From the NCBI GenBank assembly GCA_927405585.1, contig CAKMJS010000167.1:1-38379 (forward strand): a DNA stretch of 38,379 nucleotides, read 5' to 3'. This DNA comes from an uncultured Desulfosporosinus sp. (lineage in GTDB: Bacteria; Bacillota; Desulfitobacteriia; Desulfitobacteriales; Desulfitobacteriaceae). Both the position numbers and the translations under genes were made by a program. Below are positions 25,312-32,896 of the stretch, one piece after another. Below the pieces are notes generated by a model, which saw nothing but the letters and a program-made list of their open reading frames with translations, searched no databases and was not told the DNA's origin. How positions within the stretch are numbered: the first letter of the stretch is position 1; each line of letters begins with the position of its first letter.

Positions 25312-27090
25312 ATGATAAACCTAATCATTAACGATAAACCGGTTTCTACTATGGCGGGATTAACCATTTTAGAAGCAGCTAAGCAAAACAAGATTGATAT
25401 TCCGAACCTTTGCAACCTTGAAGGAGTTCACAAGTTTGGGGCTTGTAGATTATGTGTCGTAGAAGTTGAAGGCTCCAAAAACCTGCAAGCGTCTTGCATG
25501 GTTCAGGTCAGCGAAGGAATGGTCGTTCATACCAACACGGATAACGTCCGCAAAGTCAGGAAGAATCTCTTCGAACTCATGATTTCCAACCATCCTCAAG
25601 ATTGTCTGCATTGTGAGCGCAACTTGAAGTGTGAATTACAGGCTATGGGTAAAAGGTTAGGCGTGACCCAGGACCGTTTTGCTGGGCAGTCTTCTGGCGG
25701 TACCAACGATAGTTCTCCGGCCATCACCCGTGACATGGCGAAATGTATTCTCTGTCGACGATGCGTTACTGCCTGTAACGAGCTTCAGAATGTTGGGATT
25801 CTGAACGCCCAGAATCGTGGCTTCGAGACAGTCGTTGGCACAGCGATGGAGTTACCTCTCAATACAGTTAATTGCACTTACTGTGGTCAGTGTACGGCTG
25901 TATGTCCGGTGGGCGCACTTAAAGAGACCGATGCTCTCCAATCTGTTTGGGAGGCTATTAACGACAAGAGCAAGCGTGTTATTGTCCAGGTGGACCCAGC
26001 AGTAAGAGTGGCAATCGGTGAAGAGTTTGGGTATGCCTCAGAGACGCAGCTCACCGGCCAATTAATAGCCGGTCTGCGAGAAATTGGTTTTAATGATGTT
26101 TTTGATACGAATTTTGCGGCTGACCTGTCAGTCATCGAAGCTAGTACGGAATTCCTAACCAGAATGAAACATTCGCTTGATAGTCTAGAGGTAAGCCTGC
26201 CGGTGATGACAAGCTGTAGTCCGGCTTTGATTAAGTATGTCGAGCATAATTATCCAGAAAGGCTTGATAACCTTTCCACCTGCAAATCCCCGCACACCAT
26301 GTTGGGTGCTTTGGCTAAATCCTATTATGCTGAAACGATAAAGGTCGACCCACAGGATATGTATGTCGTATCGATCATGCCTTGTACTGCCAAGAAATTT
26401 GAAATTTCTAGACCGGAAATGAAGAACAATGGCCTGCCCAATGTTGATGCGGTTCTAACAACCAGAGAACTTGCTAGGATGATCAAAGAAGCAGGAATCG
26501 ATCTCCGAAATTTGGATGAAGGCCAATTTGATCAACCGTTCACACGTTCTTCAGGTGCAGCAGAACTATTCGGAGTCTCTGGTGGAGTTATGGAAGCGAC
26601 AATCCGTACCATTTACGAAAGGGTGACAGGCCGTGAACTTCCCTTTAGCACGCTTCAGGTTACTCCGATGATTGAAGCAGATCAGATTCAGGACATCGAG
26701 TTGAGACTTGATAATCCAGTTGAAGCGTTTCAATTCCTAGAGGGTGTTACGCTTAAAGGTGCGGTCGCTAGCGGACTGCGTGGTGCTAAAATATTATTGG
26801 ATCAAATCTCCAAGGGAGAATCTCCCTATCATTTCATCGAAGTCATGGGATGCCCTGGCGGCTGTATTAGTGGTGGCGGTCAGCCCCGACCAACCACGCC
26901 CGAAATTCGGCAACAACGCTGTCTAGCGATTTACCAAGAAGATGAAGGCAAAGCTTTTAGAAAAGCGCATGAAAATATGGATGTAATCGAGCTCTATAAG
27001 GATTTCCTGAAAGAGCCAAATGGCCAGAAATCTCAAGATTTGCTGCATACTCATTACACGAAACGTGGTAAGTTCAATGAACTCAGTTAA
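25312..27090 (+). CDS. hydA: [FeFe] hydrogenase catalytic subunit HydA (trimeric, bifurcating type)
   Basis: A 592-residue cytoplasmic hydrogenase, typical length for HndD/HydA of multimeric enzymes. Domain order: plant-type [2Fe-2S] (C34, C45, C48, C62); His-Cys3 [4Fe-4S] site (H94, C98, C101, C107); two [4Fe-4S] clusters (C145, C148, C151, C155 and C188, C191, C194, C198); then the H-cluster domain. Its motifs are TSCSPAL (C302, S303), MPCTAKKFE (C358) and EVMGCPGGCISGGGQP (C514, C518), plus the small C-terminal region. The first motif is TSCSP rather than TSCCP and lacks the usual Trp. It starts 6 bases after the fusion gene. It reduces protons or oxidises H2, coupled to NAD(P) and ferredoxin. 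Maturation genes HydEFG are not in the window. Confidence 0.93.
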   Translation: MINLIINDKPVSTMAGLTILEAAKQNKIDIPNLCNLEGVHKFGACRLCVVEVEGSKNLQASCMVQVSEGMVVHTNTDNVRKVRKNLFELMISNHPQDCLHCERNLKCELQAMGKRLGVTQDRFAGQSSGGTNDSSPAITRDMAKCILCRRCVTACNELQNVGILNAQNRGFETVVGTAMELPLNTVNCTYCGQCTAVCPVGALKETDALQSVWEAINDKSKRVIVQVDPAVRVAIGEEFGYASETQLTGQLIAGLREIGFNDVFDTNFAADLSVIEASTEFLTRMKHSLDSLEVSLPVMTSCSPALIKYVEHNYPERLDNLSTCKSPHTMLGALAKSYYAETIKVDPQDMYVVSIMPCTAKKFEISRPEMKNNGLPNVDAVLTTRELARMIKEAGIDLRNLDEGQFDQPFTRSSGAAELFGVSGGVMEATIRTIYERVTGRELPFSTLQVTPMIEADQIQDIELRLDNPVEAFQFLEGVTLKGAVASGLRGAKILLDQISKGESPYHFIEVMGCPGGCISGGGQPRPTTPEIRQQRCLAIYQEDEGKAFRKAHENMDVIELYKDFLKEPNGQKSQDLLHTHYTKRGKFNELS

Positions 27091-27123
27091 CTAAAGTTAA
27101 GCATTGACCCAAAGGGGGCAAAC

Positions 27124-27195
27124 ATGGTTCCTCACTACCATACGATTTATGCTGAAGCGAACGATCGGACAACCGAGATTAAAGTAAGAGCTTAG
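27124..27195 (+). other. 23-codon open frame with good ribosome site before the CODH-like gene
   Basis: An ATG at 27124 follows AAAGGGGGC and encodes MVPHYHTIYAEANDRTTEIK and three more residues before TAG. It overlaps, in a different frame, the open frame of the CODH-like domain, which lacks a good start of its own. It may be the true beginning of that gene split off by a frameshift, or a fragment of something else. No family recognised. Confidence 0.3.
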
Positions 27196-27211
27196 CTACT
27201 TCAAGCCGCAG

Positions 27212-27772
27212 TTGGCTATACCCAAACGTGATCAGGGCAAGATTCTCTCCTCCGAGGAGATTCACGAGGTTGAACTAAGCAGCTTAGACTTCGAACAAAT
27301 AAAGACAAACCTACAAACAGGTCAACTTAAAGGAATCTGTATCTTAGGGGGTGGGACCAATCTCAAAGTCACACAGGATGCTTTAGTCTGTGAAGCGGTG
27401 GCAAAAATTGCACCAAAGGATGTCTTATGTCTAACTTACGGCAATACTGCTGTCACGTTAGGGAGATACGGATATCTTTCAGGGAAGTCTCCCATGATCA
27501 AATGTATCGGCACAGAACTTGACGTCGTGACACTCCTTGATTTAGTCGAATCCATCGGAACGGAAAAAGTTATTGCCCTTTTCCCAGAGCTGACCACTCC
27601 ACGGGATGTTATTGTGGCTTTGGCCTTGGCAGGAGTAGGCGTAAAGGTGCTTACTGCTATTGACTTACCCGTAGGGGGCAGTGAAGAGGTGGCCCAGAAA
27701 ATAGGCGCGCTCATTACAACCTGTGCGCCTTCTGAATACGTGAATCAAGGTTTGACATTATTAGAGTTATGA
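27212..27772 (+). CDS. CODH/hybrid-cluster-protein-like C-terminal domain, cluster ligands lost
   Basis: The 186 residues resemble the C-terminal Rossmann domains of carbon monoxide dehydrogenase CooS. LKGICILGGGTNLKVTQD corresponds to the CooS segment with GCNNPKVxQD; DVLCLTYGNTAVTLGRYGYL to the segment with TTGCxAxxLxKAGL; and LPVGGSEEVAQKIGALI to LPVAGSAPEWMSEKAVAIG. The Cys residues at the first two places, which hold cluster C in real CODH, are Gly and Asn here, and the first two thirds of the protein are absent. The only start in frame is a TTG without a ribosome site; the frame is open from 27188. It is therefore either a frameshifted remnant or a repurposed domain. It precedes MTH copy C where a ferredoxin-headed gene would be expected by analogy with the other two copies. 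Confidence 0.55.
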   Translation: MAIPKRDQGKILSSEEIHEVELSSLDFEQIKTNLQTGQLKGICILGGGTNLKVTQDALVCEAVAKIAPKDVLCLTYGNTAVTLGRYGYLSGKSPMIKCIGTELDVVTLLDLVESIGTEKVIALFPELTTPRDVIVALALAGVGVKVLTAIDLPVGGSEEVAQKIGALITTCAPSEYVNQGLTLLEL

Positions 27773-27813
27773 TGCGCCTTCGTCGAATCCAAGTGAAAGG
27801 AGCCTGTGAATAA

Positions 27814-28359
27814 ATGACACATACTTTGCATCATTGTCAAGGCACAGAGGGAGATACAGGGCAGGCTTTACTGACGTTCACAATGACTGCTAAGGGTTTT
27901 AATGAGCAGGATTCTAAGAGAGTCTTGTCTGAATTTTTAAGAATACTCAATAAATACCCAACAAGTAAGATTGAAGGCTTAGACACCTCTACCATCCAAG
28001 CTGTGTTTATAGATAAAGAAGCGATTTTGAAAGCAGTCAAAGAACTGAAGGAAGGCAACCTTGGCATATCGATTACGGTTACAGGGATAGTAGAAAAAGA
28101 CTACTCAGTCGGAATCTGCTTTAAGAACTCCAAACTCCCAGAGGAGGAGATTCTAGAAATAATTACGATGTGTGGGCACGGAATGGTATCACAGCATTTA
28201 GCTCGTCAGGCGTTACTGGATATGAAGAGAGGACTTTTCAGTCCTCAGCAAGCAGCGGTATTTCTAGCAACGCCCTGCATTTGTGGTGTATTCAATCCTA
28301 TAAGAGCTCAGCGTCTACTAGAAGAACTGGCTGAAATCTGGTACTACGATGAGATCTAG
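27814..28359 (+). CDS. MTH-family protein, copy C, lacking the central PHSIN segment
   Basis: A 181-residue relative of the proteins at 15352 and 18771. It starts MTHTLHHCQGTEGD, keeps the GISITVTG strand and a full C-terminal module with MCGHG (C120) and CICGVFNPIRAQRLLEEL (C155, C157). It lacks about 20 residues around the PHSIN motif, and the GPTNIGS motif is degenerate (YPTSKIEG). An AAGGAG site precedes it. Together the three copies show that the C-terminal Cys/His module and the PHSIN segment are separable parts. Function unknown. The next bases hold broken genes, so this copy may itself be decaying, although its reading frame is intact. Confidence 0.7.
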   Translation: MTHTLHHCQGTEGDTGQALLTFTMTAKGFNEQDSKRVLSEFLRILNKYPTSKIEGLDTSTIQAVFIDKEAILKAVKELKEGNLGISITVTGIVEKDYSVGICFKNSKLPEEEILEIITMCGHGMVSQHLARQALLDMKRGLFSPQQAAVFLATPCICGVFNPIRAQRLLEELAEIWYYDEI

Positions 28360-28393
28360 AGGAAGGGGAGGGGAGACTTGGTATACCTAATAA

Positions 28394-28498
28394 TATAATC
28401 ATGAAACAATTCGTTATGATCAGTTGTTAATCGCTCCAGGCTCCCGCCCCGTAGTTCCCGCTTGGGTTGACCTTACTATTAAGAATTGGCTCAATTTG
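28394..28498 (+). pseudogene. Scrap of a pyridine-nucleotide-disulfide oxidoreductase
   Basis: Reading from 28394 gives YNHETIRYDQLLIAPGSRP followed by VVPAW, matching the segment before the second nucleotide domain of NADH oxidase-type flavoproteins (YDxLVIATGSRPxxP). No start, Rossmann GxGxxG or remaining domain is present, and an in-frame stop precedes it. It runs into the IlvD scrap in another frame. Confidence 0.4.
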
Positions 28499-28782
28499 TA
28501 AAAAGCGGCATCACGGCAGCGGGTGGAACGCCTGTTGAATTCCATACGATTGCCGTCTGTGATGCCATAGCACAAGGAATGGGTATGCACTATTCTCTGG
28601 CAAGCAGAGAAATTGTTGCGGCAGAAATCGAAATCATGGTTAACCTCAAGATTAGTGAGGAAGAATTCGCGGAACGCTTGAGTAAACTTCTTCCCCAGGC
28701 TCCCCCTGTAAAGAAAGGATTTTTAGGAGTATACAGCCGAAATGTGGGGCAGGCCAATCAAGGAGCGATCCTAGATAAATAG
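28486..28782 (+). pseudogene. Dihydroxy-acid dehydratase (IlvD/Edd family) remnant with large internal deletion
   Basis: The 98 residues join two distant parts of IlvD. Residues 6-44 ([20 protein letters not shown] through [16 protein letters not shown]) match the N-terminal region of the dehydratase. Residues from about 50 ([39 protein letters not shown]) match its last 50 residues. Several hundred residues between, and the first ~45, are absent, including the Fe-S cysteines and the substrate site. The frame survives, but the only start is a TTG right after a stop and without a ribosome site. The intact ancestor would have dehydrated a dihydroxy acid or sugar acid, which fits the aldolase gene that follows. 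Confidence 0.6.
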
Positions 28783-28864
28783 AATGAGTGTAAATAATAA
28801 TTCTATAGATAATCCCTTGAGGATATAAGAGGGTAAAAATTAGAAAATGTGAGGAGTTAAAAGT

Positions 28865-29752
28865 ATGTTTAAACTGAAGGGAGTATATGCTCCGATCCCA
28901 ACCCCATTTATTGAGGACGAGATTGCCTATGACAAACTGGCCGAGAATATGAAATTTTGGCTTGATTCCAAACTAACAGGGATAGTGGTCTTGGGTTCTA
29001 ACGGCGAATTTGTGGTATTAAGCCGTGAAGAAAAAATGAAATTAATTAGCGCAGTCTGTGAATTAGCGAAAGGGAAGAAACCTGTGATTGCTGGTACTGG
29101 GTGCGAGTCAACTAAAGAGACTATTGAACTGACCAAGTTTGCCGCACAGGCGGGTGCCGCAGCCGCCTTAATTTTAAGTCCAAATTATTATAAAAGAGCG
29201 ATGACGGATGATCTGAACAAGAGTTTCTACCTAGAAGTTGCTGAGGCTAGTCCAATTCCAATCATCTTGTACAATATGCCAGGTAACTCTGGAATCAATC
29301 TTTCCTCTAAGCTAGTCGCCGAGTTATCCAAGCATCCTAATATCATCGGCTTGAAAGATTCTGGCGGTAATATTGTGCAGATCGCAGAGATTATAAACAC
29401 CAGTTCTTCGGACTTTGCTGTATTCGCGGGGTCTGCCAGTTTCCTTTATCCGAGTCTGGCTCTCGGAGCAACTGGTGGAACCCTTGCTCTCGCCAACGTA
29501 TTACCTAACGAATGTGCTGAAATTGAAGAGTTGGTAGAAGCGGGTAAACATGCCGAAGCTAGAGATCTCCAACTCAGGCTTTTAGATATCAATAATGCAG
29601 TGACAGCTCGCTGGGGAATCGGTGGTCTGAAGGCAGCTCTGGAGCTTCAGGGACTGTTTGGAGGAGAACCTCGCAAGCCACTATTGTCCTTAGGAGAAAA
29701 TGAGAGAACGATGTTAGCAGAGATTTTGGCTAAAGCTAAACAATCTGCTTAA
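28865..29752 (+). CDS. DapA-superfamily aldolase, 4-hydroxy-2-oxoglutarate aldolase-like
   Basis: A 295-residue class I aldolase. The Schiff-base lysine is K164 (IIGLKDSGGN), the catalytic Tyr is in ILYNMPGNSG, and the pyruvate-binding loop is GSNGEF. Several segments match mitochondrial 4-hydroxy-2-oxoglutarate aldolase (HOGA) more closely than DapA: GTGCESTKETIELT, SPIPIILYN, FAGSASFLYPSLALGA, GGTLALANVLP and NAVTARWGIGGLK. Such enzymes split 4-hydroxy-2-oxoglutarate to pyruvate and glyoxylate or cleave related 2-keto-3-deoxy acids. A strong ribosome site precedes it and a hairpin terminator follows. It is probably the aldolase step of the acid catabolic pathway rather than lysine synthesis; the precise substrate is not proven. 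Confidence 0.88.
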   Translation: MFKLKGVYAPIPTPFIEDEIAYDKLAENMKFWLDSKLTGIVVLGSNGEFVVLSREEKMKLISAVCELAKGKKPVIAGTGCESTKETIELTKFAAQAGAAAALILSPNYYKRAMTDDLNKSFYLEVAEASPIPIILYNMPGNSGINLSSKLVAELSKHPNIIGLKDSGGNIVQIAEIINTSSSDFAVFAGSASFLYPSLALGATGGTLALANVLPNECAEIEELVEAGKHAEARDLQLRLLDINNAVTARWGIGGLKAALELQGLFGGEPRKPLLSLGENERTMLAEILAKAKQSA

Positions 29753-29786
29753 GGTAAGAACCCCCCCCAAGGGGCTAACCGACTAG

Positions 29787-29839
29787 AAAATCTGGGTTGT
29801 AACGAAACTTGTTTTCAAGTTGGTTACACCCCCGATTTT
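29787..29839 (+). terminator. Long hairpin after the aldolase gene
   Basis: Nested arms pair: AAAATC with GATTTT, GGG with CCC, TGTAAC with GTTACA and AACTTG with CAAGTT around TTTT, with small bulges. It ends in GATTTT, a modest T-run. A run of eight C (29761-29768) lies just before it. Confidence 0.55.
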
Positions 29840-29936
29840 CAGGAATTTGAGTACTTTTTCAAGCATTAATACAAATTTGATAATTGGGCATTCTAAGAAT
29901 GTTTCCGGCAAAAAAATGAATGAGGAGGACTGGCAT

Positions 29937-30251
29937 ATGAGAAGATTGGCTGCAAGCATTTTGGCTTTGGCTTTCTTGGTTCTAAGCGCCGCGCCTGCCT
30001 TAGGGGCTGTTGATCAAGTCAAATTGAATGAGATTAAAGCTCTCACTCAACAGATGACAAGCATCAAAGTCCAGATTATTGACAAAAAAGTGGAGGCCGG
30101 AATTCTGGATCAAACAAAAGCCGAAAAAATCAAAAAAGCCATGCAAGAACGTCAATTAAAAGTCGAGCAGGACATTGAAAAAGGCGAATTTCATGGTTTT
30201 GGGCACAAAAAAGGCTGCGACCGTAAAGATTCTGCTCAAAAAACAGAGTAA
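29937..30251 (+). CDS. Small secreted DUF2680-type protein
   Basis: 104 residues from the ATG at 29937, which follows GAGGAGG at good spacing. A signal peptide (MRRLAASILALAFLVLSAAP, cut near ALGA) leads a charged, helical mature part with QIIDKKVEAGILDQTKAEKI, typical of the DUF2680/YckD family of exported proteins of Firmicutes. The end is rich in Lys, His and one Cys (GFGHKKGCDRKD). An in-frame start 39 codons earlier overlaps the terminator and would bury the signal, so it is rejected. Function unknown. Confidence 0.78.
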   Translation: MRRLAASILALAFLVLSAAPALGAVDQVKLNEIKALTQQMTSIKVQIIDKKVEAGILDQTKAEKIKKAMQERQLKVEQDIEKGEFHGFGHKKGCDRKDSAQKTE

Positions 30252-30288
30252 CTCATTCATTGCTACCCCATGTCGGATAACATCATAA

Positions 30289-30326
30289 AGGAGCGAACCC
30301 TATAGAATGTAGGGTTCGCTCCTCTT
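30289..30326. terminator. Strong stem-loop between convergent gene ends
   Basis: AGGAGCGAACCCTA and TAGGGTTCGCTCCT form a perfect 14-bp stem with a 7-base loop. T-rich sequence (CTCTTAACTT) follows on the plus strand and TTTATG on the minus strand, so it can serve the DUF2680 gene and the old HD-GYP gene from the right. Confidence 0.75.
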
Positions 30327-30474
30327 AACTTAACAACTCAACGAATTTATTAACCAGCGTGGGATCAAACTGAGTTCCACTGAACCTGACAATTACCATC
30401 AGGGCATCTTCTTTGGAAAGGGCTTTTCGATGTATCCAATCCGAAATGTGCTTGAGGTCGGGCGAAGACGCTCT
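30325..30474 (-). pseudogene. C-terminal scrap of an HD-GYP phosphodiesterase-type protein
   Basis: On the minus strand, after an in-frame TGA, comes SPDLKHISDWIHRKALSKED, then ALMVIVRFSGTQFDPTLVNK and FVELLS with a stop. The pattern of a helix with KALSKEDAL followed by SGTQFDP is the end of the HD-GYP cyclic-di-GMP phosphodiesterase domain. The catalytic HD and GYP residues and all upstream domains are missing, so this is only a remnant. No gene was otherwise seen in 30252-30601. Confidence 0.6.
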
Positions 30475-30492
30475 TCATCAATAATTATCCGA

Positions 30493-30523
30493 TTGGTACT
30501 AATCAGCCTGATTATGCTATAAT
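30493..30523 (+). promoter_or_regulatory. Extended -10 promoter for the YcxB-like gene
   Basis: TGCTATAAT (30515-30523) is a perfect extended -10. A TTGGTA at 30493-30498 lies 19 bases upstream, slightly long for a -35. The gene starts 78 bases further on. Confidence 0.45.
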
Positions 30524-30601
30524 TATGGCGAATTTATTAATGTAATACGAAGTGGGAGACATAGGAGACAACTACGTGAAGCTACAAAAGGAGAAATTCT
30601 G

Positions 30602-31144
30602 ATGAAAATGAAATTTGAGTATGAACTGACTAAAGAAGACTTAATTGATTTCAATTTGTTCCATATTATGTATGCTAAGTCAACAAGGCGGTCGGCCTAT
30701 ATCCAACGGTATATTCTGTCGTTATTACTGATCGTTATCCCCATCTTCCTAGGCCAATGGTCGATTGTGCGATTTGAGTACGGCCTAGCGATATTCCTAG
30801 CTTTTTACGTTTATTGGGTTGTATTCTACCCGAGACGTTTAAGAAAGATCGTCTCAAAAAGGATTACTAAGCTGCTAAATGATGGGGAAAAAAATATTGT
30901 GATCGGTGCTCATAGCTTATCGATATCTGAAGAGGGTATTGTTGATCAAAGCAAACACACGAAAGCAAAGACTCGGTTTAAGGAAATCGAAGATATTCTG
31001 GAAAACAATGCGCATATCTATATTTATGTAAGTGAGAATTCAGCGCATATTATTCCTTTAAGAATATTTCTCAACGAAGCTGAAAAACATGACTTCTTAG
31101 CACTTATCCAACAGAAGATTGGTCGAAAAGCAGGAACGGCTTAG
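30602..31144 (+). CDS. YcxB-like membrane protein
   Basis: A 180-residue protein with two membrane helices at about 38-75 (YILSLLLIVIPIFLGQW and YGLAIFLAFYVYWVVFY) flanked by basic residues. A cytoplasmic C-terminal domain with alternating strands follows (ISEEGIVDQSKHTKAKTRFK, HIYIYVSENSAHIIPLRIF). This is the layout of the YcxB-like family, whose function is unknown. It lies 24 bases before the sigma-54 activator and may be co-transcribed with it from the extended -10 promoter. Confidence 0.75.
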   Translation: MKMKFEYELTKEDLIDFNLFHIMYAKSTRRSAYIQRYILSLLLIVIPIFLGQWSIVRFEYGLAIFLAFYVYWVVFYPRRLRKIVSKRITKLLNDGEKNIVIGAHSLSISEEGIVDQSKHTKAKTRFKEIEDILENNAHIYIYVSENSAHIIPLRIFLNEAEKHDFLALIQQKIGRKAGTA

Positions 31145-31168
31145 ATAGTATAAGGGGGGACGCCTAGA

Positions 31169-32887
31169 ATGCTGATCTCGGAATTTAAGGACAATTATTG
31201 GAATGAAATCCTAGATTCCATGCATAACGGCGTGATAGTAATTAATCGGGAGGGGCTAATCGTAGTTGTCAATCAGGCTGCTGCAGAAATGATGAATTAT
31301 CCCAAGCAAAAGGCTCTGGGAATACGAATCGATATAGCCATGCCAAACACTAAATTGCTTAATGTGATGGAAACCGGTCTGGTAGAATATAACCAGCGTA
31401 TGGAGATCGCTAATCGGGTCATCATTTCCAACCGAGGGCCCATTAAAAAAGGGAATGTCATCATCGGCGCTGTGGCTGTATTTCAGGATATTTCCGACTT
31501 TGAAGCACTTTCCGATCAATTGGACACTGTTAAGACGATCAATAAAGAGTTAGATGCCATTATCGAGTCGTTAGACGACGGTATTGTCGTGTCCAACAAC
31601 AAGGGGTTTATTCTCAGGGTGAATCACGCTTATCAGCAGATGACAGGAATAAGCTCTCAGGAATATGTTGGAAAACATGTCCGGGAATTAGTTAAGGAAG
31701 GTTACATCAGACGATCTGTGACAGAAATGGTCGTGGAGAGGAATTCCAAGGTAACAATTCTTGATATTCGAAATAATAAAGAGTTACTATTGTCGGGCAA
31801 CCCTGTGTACGATGAAGATGGGGAATTAGTTAGGGTGGTAACGGCTATTCGGGACGTTACCCAGCTAAATTCTCTTAAGGAGCAATTAGCAGAATCAGAA
31901 GAGACTAAGAATCGCTATTATCAAGAATTAGAGCATTTACGTTCCCAACAACCCTTTAGAAAGATCATAACGAACAATCCAGAGATGAGACAAAAACTGG
32001 ATTTAGCCTATCATGTTGCCCACGTGGATTCGACCGTGCTGATTTTGGGTGAGTCCGGTGTCGGGAAGGAGTTAATCGCCCAACTAATCCATCGGGCTAG
32101 TAAGCGTTCCAAAGAGCCCTTTATAAAAATAAACTGTGGGGCGATCCCTGCCAATTTGCTGGAATCTGAATTTTTTGGGTACGAACCAGGATCCTTTAGC
32201 GGCGCGTTAAAAGAAGGAAAACCTGGCTTGTTTGAATTGGCCCAGGGCGGAACTCTGTTTTTGGATGAGGTAGGAGAAATACCCCTTGACCTTCAGGTGA
32301 AAATTCTCCGTGTGTTACAGGATAGAGAAATCACCAAAGTCGGGGGCAAAAAAGCGATTAAGTTAGATGTCAGAATTGTGGCCGCTACAAACCGCGATCT
32401 GCAAGTAATGATTCAAGAGAAGAGCTTTCGTGAGGACTTGTTCTACCGGTTAAATGTCGTCCCAATTATTCTCCCCCCGCTAAGAAATCGAAAAGAAGAT
32501 ATTTTGCCCTTAGTCACCGAATTCTTGGCCAAGTTCAATCAGCGATACGGCTACCAAAAATGGATTCATCCAGATGTGATGGATCGGCTGTTGAATTATG
32601 ATTGGCCGGGCAACATACGAGAACTGGAAAATACTATCGAGAGGTTGGTTGTAACCAGTCGTGAGGAATGTATTATGCTTGAAAATCTTTCAGGCATCCC
32701 TACCGGAGCGTCCTATCCAAGCGATCAGCCCATATCTTCCTTGAAAAAGGTGTTGGAGAGTGAGGAAAAACGATTAATTCTTGAGGCCTATCAAAGATTA
32801 CGAAGCACCCGCAAAGCAGCCGTTGTCTTAGGAATCAGCCAATCGTCCCTAGTTAAGAAATTAAGTAAGTATAACATCGTTATATAA
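31169..32887 (+). CDS. Sigma-54-dependent activator with two PAS domains (PAS-PAS-AAA+-Fis HTH)
   Basis: A 572-residue enhancer-binding protein. PAS domains lie at about 10-115 (DSMHNGVIVINREGLIVVVN) and 125-235 (IIESLDDGIVVSNNKGFILR), then a short coiled linker. The AAA+ domain has Walker A GESGVGKE at 294-301 and Walker B LFLDEVGEI. The sigma-54 contact loop reads GSFSGA (341-346) instead of GAFTGA, but the rest of the domain looks complete. A Fis-type helix-turn-helix closes the protein (TRKAAVVLGISQSSLVKKL). Two terminators follow and a sigma-54 promoter opens the methyltransferase operon 340 bp downstream, which this protein probably controls in response to a ligand of its PAS domains. 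Confidence 0.92.
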   Translation: MLISEFKDNYWNEILDSMHNGVIVINREGLIVVVNQAAAEMMNYPKQKALGIRIDIAMPNTKLLNVMETGLVEYNQRMEIANRVIISNRGPIKKGNVIIGAVAVFQDISDFEALSDQLDTVKTINKELDAIIESLDDGIVVSNNKGFILRVNHAYQQMTGISSQEYVGKHVRELVKEGYIRRSVTEMVVERNSKVTILDIRNNKELLLSGNPVYDEDGELVRVVTAIRDVTQLNSLKEQLAESEETKNRYYQELEHLRSQQPFRKIITNNPEMRQKLDLAYHVAHVDSTVLILGESGVGKELIAQLIHRASKRSKEPFIKINCGAIPANLLESEFFGYEPGSFSGALKEGKPGLFELAQGGTLFLDEVGEIPLDLQVKILRVLQDREITKVGGKKAIKLDVRIVAATNRDLQVMIQEKSFREDLFYRLNVVPIILPPLRNRKEDILPLVTEFLAKFNQRYGYQKWIHPDVMDRLLNYDWPGNIRELENTIERLVVTSREECIMLENLSGIPTGASYPSDQPISSLKKVLESEEKRLILEAYQRLRSTRKAAVVLGISQSSLVKKLSKYNIVI

Positions 32888-32896
32888 ATCTTAGGA

